The position numbers were made by a program, and so were the translations under genes. The notes beneath the pieces are model-generated. The model did no database searches. It saw only the letters and a list, made by a program, of their open reading frames with translations, and was not told the DNA's origin. A DNA stretch of 64,000 nt from Oscarella lobularis (taxonomy: Eukaryota > Porifera > Homoscleromorpha > Homosclerophorida > Oscarellidae): positions 1,240,001 to 1,304,000 of the forward strand of contig NC_089188.1 of assembly GCF_947507565.1 (NCBI RefSeq), given 5' to 3'. Numbering within the stretch: position 1 is the first letter of the stretch; each line of letters starts with the position of its first letter. Shown in pieces: positions 10,901 to 21,219 of the stretch.

Positions 10901-13900
10901 ATCTGTGGCGTCTTGCTTGTTTCAAAAGTGAAGTTGAGGCTCGACTCAGCCGGTGTTCCTTGCACAATCACGTTAATGGGAGCTACTGTATCGCCGCCGC
11001 TATGACTGTGAGTTATACACGTTATCTCTGTGAATGATGAAGATAGAATTTGGCATTTTGTCTGGCCCATCGTAACGTCCATCTCTTCGCTGTTGTAAGA
11101 GAAGCCGACGCCTGTTATAGTGACTATAGTGCCGCCGGCAAGACTCCCTCCCGTCGGGGAAACGCTACTGGCTTTCGCTTGCACGGTGAAGTGATAACCG
11201 TCCACATTCGAGGCTCGTCCTTCAGGCTTGCTGGACACCCCTAAGCCTTTTCTACCGGCGGCTTGATGGGGAACTGCGCAGGAAATAAGCTGATATCCGT
11301 CGGCTGACGTTACATTGACATTTTCACATAAAGAGTTTCCAACTACGACCTCCACGTTTGAACCAAATCGAGTCCCATTTATCGTGAGTGTCGTTCCGGG
11401 AGGACCCATCCACGGCTATAAAAGAAAGGCGCGTTGAAGCGGAGAAACAGCATCAGTCTGCCTGCTTACCCAAATCCTCTCGACTTGAGGTGTTTTGGAG
11501 AGATCGAAGGCAAACGAGCAGTAAGGCGATGTGCAGACAGCATTGGTGAACTCGTGCAGAGGAATGTAGTCTTCGGCTTGAACGTTGATAGCAATTTTCA
11601 TGCCCAGATCGCAGTGCCCAGCTATGCTGCACACAAAATAGTATCGACCGGGAGCGAGACCCGAGATCGTGACCGATTCTCCAACAGTTCCCCTAGACCA
11701 TTCTTTCAAGGGGGACCCAGACATATCGCAAGCATCGTATTTGTCCTTAGTCACCTATAAAAAAGCGCGAGTTAGGTTCAACAGGTCTCGTGTGTGTTCT
11801 GTTTACTTGATGGAGTGAGTGAAACGCATCCCAGGTGAATATCACGCTGTCGCCTTCAACTACAGTCAGGTCTTCGTATTGCTGGATGCGCCAGTCAATA
11901 AGCCACTGGTTCTGGTCTGTTAGTCGAACGGATGCTTCTCTTCCGCCGCTGTGAATTGAACCCTGCTCTTCCACTTTTACTGTTATTTTCATGCCTCTTT
12001 CACAGTGCCTGCCTGACCCCACGGCGCAGGCGAAATAGTGAATGCCAGGCTTTAGATCTGTAATAGCCACGTCTCCCTTTCTTGTTGGCTCGGAATAGCT
12101 GGCCACAATTCTAAAGCGAAAGACAGATATACTCGTCTTTTTATCTTTTTCTTTGCGTAGAATGCAAACCTTCCCAAAGCGTAGTCTTGAGAAGTTACAG
12201 CACAGTCTCTGAGCGCTTGCTCTGACACTACTTCAATGACGTCGTGGACGGTATTAGGAGAATCCCATCTGAAGTGAATTCCCGTGCCGTACGGCACAGA
12301 GATAGACGGGTACACTTGTCCTAGAGTCCAATCAATTATACTCTCGCTGCCGACGAAGACTTTTAGCTTGAATCCGTCATAGCAGTCTCCTCCTACTGAG
12401 CTAACGAAGTAGTGCACTCTTCCTTCCTCAAGATCGGCGACGGTAGCAGTGCCGTCGGACTGAGGCCAGCCCCACTGTACGGGATCATCGTCATCTCTCA
12501 ATAAACAAGAGGCAAACGCTTTCTCGTTTACTTGTACCAAATCATGGAAACTAGAAAAACAAGCCGCTGAACTGTGGATAAATGGACTACTATGTAACAC
12601 ACTTACCCAACCCACGAGAATTGGAGCCTATCCCCTCTCTGCACGTGGATCCTTCCGGCAGCATCTTGGGACCAAGTAATGTTCACATCCGTATAGCTAT
12701 CTGGAAAGGGTGGATATTCAACCTAGAAGAGTATTCACTATAGCTTAGTACTAATCCAGCACGCACCAGTTGATCTTACATTAGGAATAACTCCCTTGCC
12801 TCTGTAGTCGCCTGTTTTTGCTTGAATAGTCAAAGGCTGGTGACTGCTATTTCCGTAGAAAAAATGCTTCGCCGCCTTTTCTTCCGTCAATGGCATATCG
12901 TCAACACCGCGAGATTCGTACACAGACATTTCGTCCAAATCGCCAATAAACCAAGAGGAATTTTCATGATAGTTTTCCTGACCGCCAAGATATATATAAC
13001 GGCCACCAGAAAAGTCAAGATCAGCGGTCGTCTCTCTTGACACAGCGATCTTTCCGTTGATAAACAAAGACTGAACACCGGTAGAAGAATTTTGGTTTTT
13101 CACCCAGCTCACGCCAACGTAGTTCCATACTGAAGCAGACAACGGGCCGGCTCGAAGAACAGACCAATCTCCAGCAGGCACGTCGCTGTCACTGTCCGGC
13201 AGAACATTATAAACTCCGGAACAGGCGTTGCACGAATCATCTCCTTGACACAGCGGCTGCACGTCGGAAGTATTGCCGAGCCAAAATTCAACGTAGCCAC
13301 ACGCATTGATCCACACGAAAAATCCTTTAGTGGTTACATTGCCACCTCCTTCGTGAGACCCGAAGAGGAACTGACGGCCAGAATCAAGTCGGCTTGGCTT
13401 CGCCCATATTTCGACTGCGAACCGATTTTCCCGAGAAACGTTTACAAATACAGAAGCGTATGATCTGCTAAAGCGAGTTGCTATGGAATTACTAAACGAC
13501 TCGTGACCGAGTCCAATGTTGAGACGCTGGCTTTGTGCCCAATTGAATGTCAAATTAACGGAATTGCATTGCGCTCTGAGAGCATCGTATCCGTGGTCGA
13601 GCGCCGCCTCGGTAATGCAGACGAGATTCCCGTTGCGGAGAGCCTGAATGGCACATGGAGTGTTTCCGATGTGCACGATATTTCCTTCGGCTGCTGCCGA
13701 ATGAAAACCGACGCCAGGAATTGTGAGTTTCGTTCCGCCTGCGAGGGATCCACTCGAAATGCTGACCGGTCCCGTTATAGCGGCTTTGTACTCTACGCTC
13801 GCCGCGTCCTCGTTTCCAAATGCCCAACCTCTGCTAGCAACGTGAAGTGCAACGCGATACTTGCCTGGCTCGTGTTGCGGCAGCGTACAGTTAATGATCG

Positions 13901-16900
13901 TGTCCCAGTCGACGTCAGAACTGCTGAAAAATTCATCAGATACGTTCGAAGCAAGTCGAGCGTTGCTCGACGCTAGGCAAGCCTTGCCACCAATAGTAAG
14001 CGTATTGGTGTTGTCTCCTGCAAAAAGTCCCGCAAAACCGCTGCCAATGACGCTCGCCGACAGTTCGCGACGGGCATCAGAGGGATTCACTTTGACAATG
14101 ACAGGCGTGTGGAGTGTCGAGTAAGTGTAGCATATCGTCGTCGAGCAATTGGCCGGTAGAGAATTCCCTGCTCTATGATCATCTTGAGATTTGTTGACTG
14201 CAGAAAGTTGATGTGAAGCCGGAATGCCATTAACCAGCACAGCAACGTTCACTGTCTTGGAGACATATGGCTTTACTTCAACGGTTCCGCGGAATCCTGG
14301 AGGAGAAAGGATACGCAGTTACATTGCATTACAAACGCTATTATTCTGAAGATAGCTTGTGCATTAGCTTGGGGATCACACAGATCTAATCTACTGAGGC
14401 CCCCCATCTTTACCTATGTGAGCAAGTCCTGCTGAAATGTAGTGATACAGTCCTGGCTTGGTGAAGGCGTGTACAAATGAGCCGCGAACGCTTTCTTTTG
14501 ATTTGAAACCTGTGCCATCGTAGGTCTCGGCCTTGCCATCAGCTACCTAATTACGCGTCCAAGTCAGCTTAAGCCGATAGAAAAGAAGAGGCACGCCATA
14601 CCTGAACAACACTTCGCAGAGTGGTAAAAGCACTTCCTGTCCACGTCCACTTCACCGAGTCGCCAACGTGTACCACTAAATGACTGGGTTGCCATTGATA
14701 CCCACGTCCATACTCCAGATGCCTCCTAGGCAAGTGAAGTCAATCAGATCTCAAATCTTATAAAAATCAGCGTTATATACCCCGAATTGTCTACATGATG
14801 GGTCCTAGATGATGATCCAGTTACGCACTGAATCAGCGAGGGCGTAGTGCTTTCAATATCACAGGGATCATCTCCTAGCAAGACTTGAACAGATTTATTT
14901 TCTGTTGAAAAGCCACCACCGGATATCCTCAGTCTCTGACCGCCAAAAATTGACCTAGCAATCAATGGTGGATTCAGTTAGGATAAATGAACGTCTTTCT
15001 GAAGAGTCACTCTGCTTACCCAAAGTGATGCGTCATGCCATCAATAAAAAGTTCGTACTGATAATCAACGTCTCCAACAGCGTCGCCCAGTCCCGTCACA
15101 AAGACGGAGACTCTTGCACTGCCATCGCTATGAGGATTCGTTGTGCATTCGATTGAGTCGGCTGAGGCGACGAGAACGTCGCAAAACGACGAACCGATCT
15201 AATGCAAACGGTCTCAACAGAGGATTTCATACGTCAGATTTCTCCTACTTTGACTCTTATCTGAGATATATCTGACGGAAAGCCGGTTCCGTTCAACACA
15301 ACGCGTGTACCCCCACCAGCGCTTCCACTTTCCGGCTCGATACTGTGCAACTGCGGAGTCAAAGCGACCGAATAGGTAAAGCTGGAAAACTCGGCGCGTC
15401 CGCCGCCTTCCACTTCAACGACGACCGTCGCAGCACCACTGCTATTCGACGCCGGAACAATGCACCGGATCACAGCGAACGAACAGTCTACGACTTTGCA
15501 TTCATTTTCGCCCACGTAGACGCGCATAGTCGTCGTGTCGTTGTCGTTGTTGCAGTCAGCGAAACCGGTTCCATTTATAACGATTTCAACTCCGCCGCCC
15601 AAACTACCGGAACTTGGATTTACTGCCTCGACGTTGATGGTATAGTTGAAGAATAATCCTGTCGTGTCGGCCGTGCCCAAGGTCAGAATGCGAAACGAGA
15701 CGGGGTGCAGCCCCGAAACGTAGTCGCCAATCTGGCACGTCACCGTAGTTTCATTCGCAGAAAGAACGTCGCAAGGCAACTCGCCGACTTTGATTTCATA
15801 AGCTCCAACGTCAGAAGAAAATGCTGACCCTTGCCAGGTCAAGATGGTGCCCGCTTGACCCACGCTGGGACTAAACGTCGTAACGACTGGCTGAGCGTCG
15901 CTTGAGTAGATAAACGTGCAGCTGGTATTGTGAGAGTATCGCGTTCCGTGGTATTTGGAATACTGTTCGCCTGATCCCTTGCAGCTTGAGCGAATTCCTT
16001 TGACAGATACACGCACCTAAGAAAGGACGCTTAGCACAGGAACGCTTCCGTGGCCTCTCTTAGTACCTGTGGGGTTTTCTCGACCGTTCGCAGCATGTGG
16101 CCCGGTATGGGGTTAAAGAAAAGACCCCCAGTAAGAACCTAGTGTGTTATCGTTCAACGCAAATGAGAAGGTATCTAAGGCTACAGCAAACCTCTTCAAC
16201 GTCCACCGTAACGTTGGTTCCTGTCAATTGGGAGCCGTTCACCTCTAGGGGAACCTGATCGCCAACCAGATCATTGAACGTGATGTCCCACTGTCGTCCT
16301 TGACATCCTCTGTGATCGTTCCCATCTACCATGGCCGCTTGAATGGTTATTTCCCCGACAGACGACACGTTGAAGGCAGCGAGCATCTAAAGAAAACATA
16401 TCTCCGATGATATTATGTATGCAGACTTTGTATTTACCTCGGCTTCGTTGGCGTCGTGTGCTATGGGCCACGACCAGTTTCCGAATACGTTCACTCGGAA
16501 CGATCCGTCGAGCGCTTCGGTGGCGGCTCTAAATCGTGACGCAGTTGCTGTCATTCCGGCGACGTCGCTCGTCACGGTTGCGCCGATCAGCGTGAATTCG
16601 TCAAAGCAGTTCGTTGGCACGTACTCCAAGTAGTACGTCGCCGTGGAGTTACTCGTTGCGCTTGTGACGATGACGTCTTCCAAGAGCAAACCATTCGGGT
16701 AGGCAGCCGGCCGAACTCTGACATCCTAAAACGGCGAATTACATGAAGACTCGCACGGAAATCGAATCTACCACCGTACTTGAAGTTGACTTTCACTCGT
16801 TCTTATAGAAAACTCGTCGACACGAAACGGACCGTTTCGATATTCCGGCTCAGGCGATAAGAACCCAATCTTAGTCACAATAAATGACGTCTCGGAAGGA

Positions 16901-19867
16901 TAGCGACCCTGCAGTGCTTCCAGCAGACTGAAGCAAGAATAACTCCATCTAAAGCGAACGGCTTTTGGACAGCTACTGCATATAAGTATAAGTCCTACGT
17001 GTTATTGGCTATCAGTGGACGGTCTCCTATGTCTCGCCATTCCCCGAGGACGCTATTAGGATTAGCCGAAGGATCGTTAGTGAGAAGAACGAGCCGGCGT
17101 CCGATGTCTTGAACGTCGACAAAGAGCGTCGAATGCGTTCCCGACGGAATTTTGTAAGCCATGCAGACGCTGTCATAATTGAAAACATCATACCTTGTAT
17201 AACATATTTAATGAGAGCTTCGCATGACACGAGAGAGAGTCTTACCCTTCTTCGTCTACCACAACGGAAGCATAGCCAGAAACCACCTGCAAACAAAGAA
17301 GGTAGATACGCCAAACTTTTCAAAGCTGGACCTGCTGCATACCAACAGTGATCCTCGACCGCAGTACGCGTCTCCTATTGTCTGTTGAGGAGCAGAGCCG
17401 TAGCCTTCGCTAGTCCAGCCACCAGACCCCGACTCGAATCCGTAGACGATCCTCACGTCGCCGAACTGAACGTCACGCTCAGGGTCGCTGCACACTCCGG
17501 TGAACAAACTCAACACAGCACCTCTGACTGCAGAATAGGAGAAACACATGATGACTGCCTGTGGCACGTGTTCTTTTTGGACTCTCACCATCTTCGTTAG
17601 TTGAAGGAAGGGCTATTGGATCGCTTTGGTATCCGTCCCACGTCAAGGTTAGCGTTCCGTCACCGCCGTTGTATTCCGTAATGTGAATGGCGTGGACTTC
17701 GTGAAAAAATTCCGTTTGGACAATCAGTCGCTGTTTCTCGTGTATGGAATCCTTCGTTTGAGATGATTTGTACTCGTGCGGAGTGTCGTGAACGAGGACA
17801 GCCACCTGAAAAGTTCCAGTTAGGAAGAGAGATCTGAGAGAATGCAGGCGAAGGTGCCGCTGTACCTGAGCAAAATCGCCGCCGCCGTGTTCTTTAGCAA
17901 TTGCTTTCAGGTAGCACTTTTGACCTTTTTCTAAGTAGATTGGCTCGGAAATCTGGCTTGGATACTTGTCAAATTGGTCAACTGAAGTGTATCCAACGAT
18001 TGAAGCAATCCTTAGCAAATATTTCAGTTGGCAACGGCAAACACTTATGCAATGATATATAAAATTCACCTTTTTGCTGCTGAGGCGTTCGTGTTGGAAG
18101 AAAACCACAGTTCCCCGAAGTCATCCGAAGCCAGAAAGAAAGTGTGAAGAGATGAATAGGAGGCCGTAAAGATAGCTTCAAGCTCAATTCCATATCTGTA
18201 CCAACTAAGAAACGAAGAACGCCTATTTCACTGCTGCATATGAAAAAAAACTTACAAATTGACAGGAGATAAAAAATTTTCAAGGTTGTGATATCTGTCT
18301 GGAGAGTGAGGATATGAAGGCGAATTGCGCAACTCTGCAATGGTGACTCCGTTAAGGCCACCCCAATATTTCATTGTAACGCCTCGTGACCCTAAATGAA
18401 CATGCATGAACGACGTGGGTTAGAGGAAGAGAACAGATGTACCCTCAAAGTATTCTCCATCGAACGTCCCATTCACACCCACGATGGCGTTTGACCCATT
18501 TGGAGGTCTTCCCGTCTCGCAAGTCACCGTGGAGTAACTGACGGCGAGAACTTTGCATGGAATGCCATCGACATCGACTTCGACATCTTCAATTTTGGAT
18601 CCAAATCCGCTGCCCTCTATTTGTACGACTGTTCCCCCTTCAGCCGACCCAACAGCAGGATAAACGCTCTGCACATCTGGAGAGAAATATCAATCCCGAA
18701 ATTTCAAATTCGAATTCAGATATACAAACCTGGATGAATCTCGATCATGTAGAGATCGCCCGACGGAGCGACGTGCAACGCTTTCGAGTGATTCCACGAC
18801 CGACCGTACTCACGGACGTCGACGGAAATGTTGAAAAATCCGACGGATCCGTCGAAGAGGGCAAACTCGAGAATATAGTGACGCCAGTCCCGATACGGCA
18901 ACGCCGTGTTCGGCTTGTAGATCTCGCACGGCATAGACCCAATTCGAATGGAATTGACCCACTGATCGTTCCAAGCGAGAAATCGCCCCCGTATCTGTAC
19001 GACGAGATAGCCGGCGGGACCCGAACGCGGCGAAACCGTCTCTATATACGGCGTAATGCCCCATTCGTGCCGAAATCTTCTATAGCTTGTTGACGTGTAA
19101 GTTTGCGACAGCGGACCGACGTAGACGCGCGTTGTCAGACGCGACGAACTCGAATCTTCTCGCGCCCCGACGTAGGGTCGCGTCCAGCAGACGATTCGCG
19201 TCGTGCTCGTGCCGCTGTTGAACCAGTCGACGTCGCACGGCGTGTCGCCGAAGAATACGACGTTCGTCGTGTCGTACGGGTCGCCGCTGAATCCCCCTCC
19301 GTAGATCGTCACCTTTGTTCCGCCGGCTAAGCTGCCACGGCGCGGCCACAACGAATTGACGTCTATATGCATACGTAAATAGAAGCCTTTTCTACAGAGG
19401 AAGACGATGCGCCCCGTGCGTAGATCGGTCGAAGGCGGCTGGGCATCACCAGGATACGGCGATATTGTTTACGTTTGCGCTTCGCCGCGCCACTGGCTTC
19501 TCCCCGAAAAAAAGTTTCGCGTTTTAGAGCTGCACTGTCTCAAGCCAAGAGCAGATGCCCAAGGCAAGCAGCAGTGTACTATTCTGGGACTAAGTCTTTT
19601 ACACCGAGACCCCCAAACTTTCGATTTGGGAAAGTGTCCAGTAAACAACGTCGTTACAGCAAAGGCTGACTAGAAGAGGTGCTCATCTTCTAAAGGAAGA
19701 GACACGCGGGGGAATGAGGCAGCGAGGGGGACAATGTCTACTGCATAATAGAATGTTCCAGTCACAAAAGGGTCGAAATCTACTTCATAAAAGTCTCACG
19801 TACGTAGAGCAGCCGTAGTCGCGACGACCAGAAGAAGTAGCAAGGCTTCGATCCCCCTTCGCTGCAT
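1420..19867 (-). CDS. PKHD1L1: Fibrocystin-L-like (PKHD1L1-type) giant single-pass receptor, many exons
   Basis: This is one multi-exon gene read downward. Exon 1 (19867-19804) encodes a signal peptide (EALLLLLVVATTAA) and splices in phase to exon 2 at 19362 (LHVNSLWPRRGSLAGGTK), the first TIG/IPT repeat. The order is: TIG repeats (19362-18420), PA14 (about 18361-17500), jellyroll-like segments (17590-16150), TIGs (16016-14744), a degenerate cupredoxin (about 14720-14400), TIGs (14252-13550), LamG-like (13547-12810), three cupredoxins (12720-11416), about six TIGs (11409-9920), G8 (about 9910-9490), beta-helix repeats, a second G8 (about 7000-6570), beta-helix repeats, a juxtamembrane region with an RRKR site, one membrane helix (2005-1936) and a Ser/Pro-rich tail. 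The tail is split by two small introns; the last one, of about 50 bases, removes an apparent stop at 1707, so coding ends at 1420. The G8-helix-G8-helix order and C-terminal anchor are those of PKHD1L1, a large extracellular coat receptor in vertebrates. Individual internal junctions are not all verified. Confidence 0.85.
1936..2005 (-). other. Transmembrane helix of fibrocystin-L
   Basis: About 23 uncharged residues (VGLIAGIAAGGSALLIIIGV followed by ILF) with small Gly/Ala residues in the outer half, followed by the basic stop-transfer segment RFDAKRKK. This fixes type I topology: large ectodomain outside, short tail inside. Confidence 0.85.
3582..3593 (-). other. RRKR proprotein-convertase site candidate in fibrocystin-L
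   Basis: The juxtamembrane region reads TPVRRKRAVQQ, a consensus furin-type R-X-K-R site, about 500 codon-equivalents of genomic distance before the membrane helix and inside a SEA-like segment (VSFELAVSLDDFFDPSSL). Mammalian fibrocystin is known to be cleaved by proprotein convertases close to the membrane. Cleavage here is inferred from the motif. Confidence 0.5.
6570..7000 (-). other. Second G8 domain of fibrocystin-L
   Basis: The segment reads STWRRWSNPSHWPNN, then a hydrophobic beta-rich run with VVIEKKWKMYLDVPEVNVS, LEILGKLQVEDQ and, after an intron, HRATINLQGDRNTEEIRYG. Conserved Trp at the start and eight-Gly spacing with strand pairs are the G8 pattern, known from PKHD1, KIAA1199/CEMIP and TMEM2. 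Confidence 0.75.
9490..9910 (-). other. First G8 domain of fibrocystin-L
   Basis: It starts at SSRFTWGGNDPPGDGESV and runs through HIPEGQTVLLDTSPAG, LNLIVVQGQLIFDDS, NAKYIFINGGGLQIGTEEEP and MHRAVITLHGN. This is a textbook G8 domain directly after the last TIG repeat, the same place as in PKHD1L1. Confidence 0.85.
11416..12720 (-). other. Three phytocyanin-like cupredoxin domains in fibrocystin-L
   Basis: Three consecutive units follow the blue-copper pattern of plants: an early His in a strand (FHDLVQV, TVHDVIEV, SLHQVN), a half-disulfide Cys (ASC, RDC, DAC), then the ligand loop. The loop of unit 3 is YYFVCSIAGHCDLGM, an intact C-x4-H-x4-M ligand set with the second disulfide Cys next to the His. 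Unit 2 has HYFACAVGSGRHCERGM, with Cys, His and Met present and two extra residues between Cys and His. Unit 1 has HYFVSSVGGDCYDGF: same spacing, but Cys, His and Met are replaced by Ser, Asp and Phe. Units 2 and 3 should therefore be able to bind copper; unit 1 should not. Confidence 0.7.
12810..13547 (-). other. LamG/concanavalin-like domain in fibrocystin-L
   Basis: Between TIG repeats and the cupredoxins lies a segment of about 240 residues with FAVEIWAKPSRLDSGRQFLF, WNYVGVSWVKNQNSSTGVQS, LFINGKIAVSRE and WFIGDLDEMSVYESRGV. These strands are the hallmark of the LamG-like jellyroll (pentraxin/concanavalin type), which usually binds sugars or proteins. Confidence 0.7.
14400..14740 (-). other. 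Degenerate cupredoxin-like domain in fibrocystin-L
   Basis: Two exons read HLVVHVGDSVKWTWTGSAF and, after a short intron, ESVRGSFVHAFTKPGLYHYI. This is the cupredoxin strand order with the copper His replaced (TLRSVVQV) and no Cys/His/Met loop. It is fold-only evidence. Confidence 0.5.
17480..18361 (-). other. PA14 domain region of fibrocystin-L
   Basis: After the third TIG the exons read GVTMKYWGGLNGVTIAEL, then a Tyr/Leu-rich jellyroll with FFLASDDFGELWFSSNTNAS, the PA14 strand carrying the DDxxxLW signature, and later VHAIHITEYNGGDGTLTLTW. PA14 after the first TIGs is the vertebrate PKHD1L1 order. Confidence 0.7.
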
Positions 19868-19957
19868 CGCAGTACCGTACTACGCCCAGGGAGGGATTCT
19901 GTCCGACTGATCCCACGACCTCAGCGTGGGGGGTAAATCTATATTGGTGCACAGCAC

Positions 19958-20065
19958 GTGCCGCCCATTCCATTTCCTAGTGTCATTCTACGTCATAACC
20001 TTGGAAACGACAGAGCCGTATGGGTTATGGCGTAGAATGACGCTTGGAAATGTAATGGGCGGCAC
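19958..20065. repeat. 43-base near-perfect inverted repeat (hairpin) between two genes
   Basis: The arm at 19958-20000 starts gtgccgcccatt and ends cattctacgtcataacc. The arm at 20023-20065 is its reverse complement with about four mismatches. The loop is 22 bases. It lies 15 bases past the cullin-fragment stop and about 90 bases upstream of the fibrocystin-L start. It could be a short foldback/MITE element or a structured 3' end. I found no clear target-site duplication. Confidence 0.85.
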
Positions 20066-20079
20066 AGAAGCGATACTCG

Positions 20080-21033
20080 TCACATATACATTGTACATGA
20101 TTTAATTAGGCTACGTAGATACTGTTGGGTATTGTAGTCGCGGTCAATCAGACTTTCGATTCGTTTCTTCAGGTCACTGGGCTGGAAAAGAAAACACGAG
20201 TTTGATCTATTCACTTCGGTCAGGTCGACTTGCCTTGACGGGAAATTTGAGTTGTTCGAAGCACTCTGTTATGAGAAGGTTATGCGAGAGCGATCGCCTT
20301 GTTTTCATAATTCGAACAATGGCAGCATCAATCTAAAGAAAATAGTTACTGACAAACAGCAACGTCTCGACTACAGTCACTCATGACTAACGATGACCTA
20401 ATTTTGCATTTGTGCATGTCTAAAAAGCAGCCATTAGCTAATGATAATCGACCAAACGTCAAGTACGTAATAGATGCATTTAGTGCGTAAGTGACGTCTT
20501 GCGACTGCCTCAAACTACTCTGTACAACATTTAGACATATGATTACGTAAAATGACGGCGGTAAGGCATTTGTATACGTGTTTCTTCTACTAAGATTCCT
20601 ACTGTGTGCTAACCTGATACTGTCTGTCTCGGAACACTCGCTCCGTCGTGCTGGCGTTTTCTTCGGGCTAGGGAATAGACGTACTTTTATCTCCCGTCAC
20701 TATTCAAACCACCATTCCACTAACCGTCTCCTTCATCTGAATCTGATTGATCTTAATTCGAAACAATTTATGCTTAAATTCCTTATTAAAGCGAAATATG
20801 TCATCATCTTCAATCTCTTTTCCCTAACCCCCCAAAGTAGAGAAGACACAGCTAAACAGAAGAAAACTCTCTACTTTAGGATGCTTCGCCAAAACGCGTG
20901 CTTTGCCGCAGGCGAGAGACTGCAGGGTCCGTCTCGGCGTTGGTCCTCCCACGCCGGGAACGCTCGGATCTAAGCCGCCGTACAGAACGTCTGCGATGAG
21001 CTCGTGGAAGGAGTGCGGAGCTTCGCCGGTCAT
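20080..21033 (-). CDS. Cullin-4 C-terminal neddylation-domain protein without cullin repeats
   Basis: Five exons join in phase 0 throughout: 21033-20875, 20823-20725, 20667-20614, 20332-20234 and 20181-20080, giving 170 residues. The sequence follows cullin-4 closely: [77 protein letters not shown] and [16 protein letters not shown]. The Lys in IVRIMK (20305-20303) is the NEDD8 acceptor position in cullins. Intron 4 uses a GC donor (aag|gcaagt). The first 33 residues are not cullin. Missing are the N-terminal cullin repeats that hold DDB1 and most of the RBX1-binding part. The usual end of cullin-4 is replaced by about 18 unrelated residues. Nothing more of cullin appears upstream before the next gene. 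It may be a functional NEDD8-sink fragment or a decaying partial copy; the open frame and intact splice sites favour expression. Confidence 0.75.
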
Positions 21034-21219
21034 ACGCTTCTCACTTGCGTTGCCATCATAGATAGATATCTATGTTGCCATGCTCGTAAGGCTAACGTAT
21101 AGGCCGATGCACACTAGCGACGTAACGTAACGTAACGTAACGTAGCGTAACGTAACGGGGGCCGCATCGGCCTTATCTCTCTATCTACGCAAGCTATCTA
21201 CGCGGTGCGTAGACTACGT
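21034..21219. promoter_or_regulatory. Shared 186-base divergent promoter between cullin fragment and MOSPD gene
   Basis: The start codons of the two genes point away from each other across 186 bases. The interval holds a pentanucleotide repeat flanked by an inverted repeat (21101-21173). Any regulation of the two genes must pass through it or through introns. Confidence 0.5.
21101..21173. repeat. (CGTAA)n array inside an inverted repeat
   Basis: About seven CGTAA units (21121-21156, one changed to cgtag) are bracketed by aggccgatgc at 21101-21110 and its exact reverse complement gcatcggcct at 21164-21173. The layout suggests a stem with a repetitive loop, or a binding-site array. Confidence 0.8.

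Noticed and set aside
9418-11409. Separate gene for the long TIG/G8 frame
   Set aside because: It continues in phase and in domain order with exons on both sides, so it is one exon of the fibrocystin-L gene.
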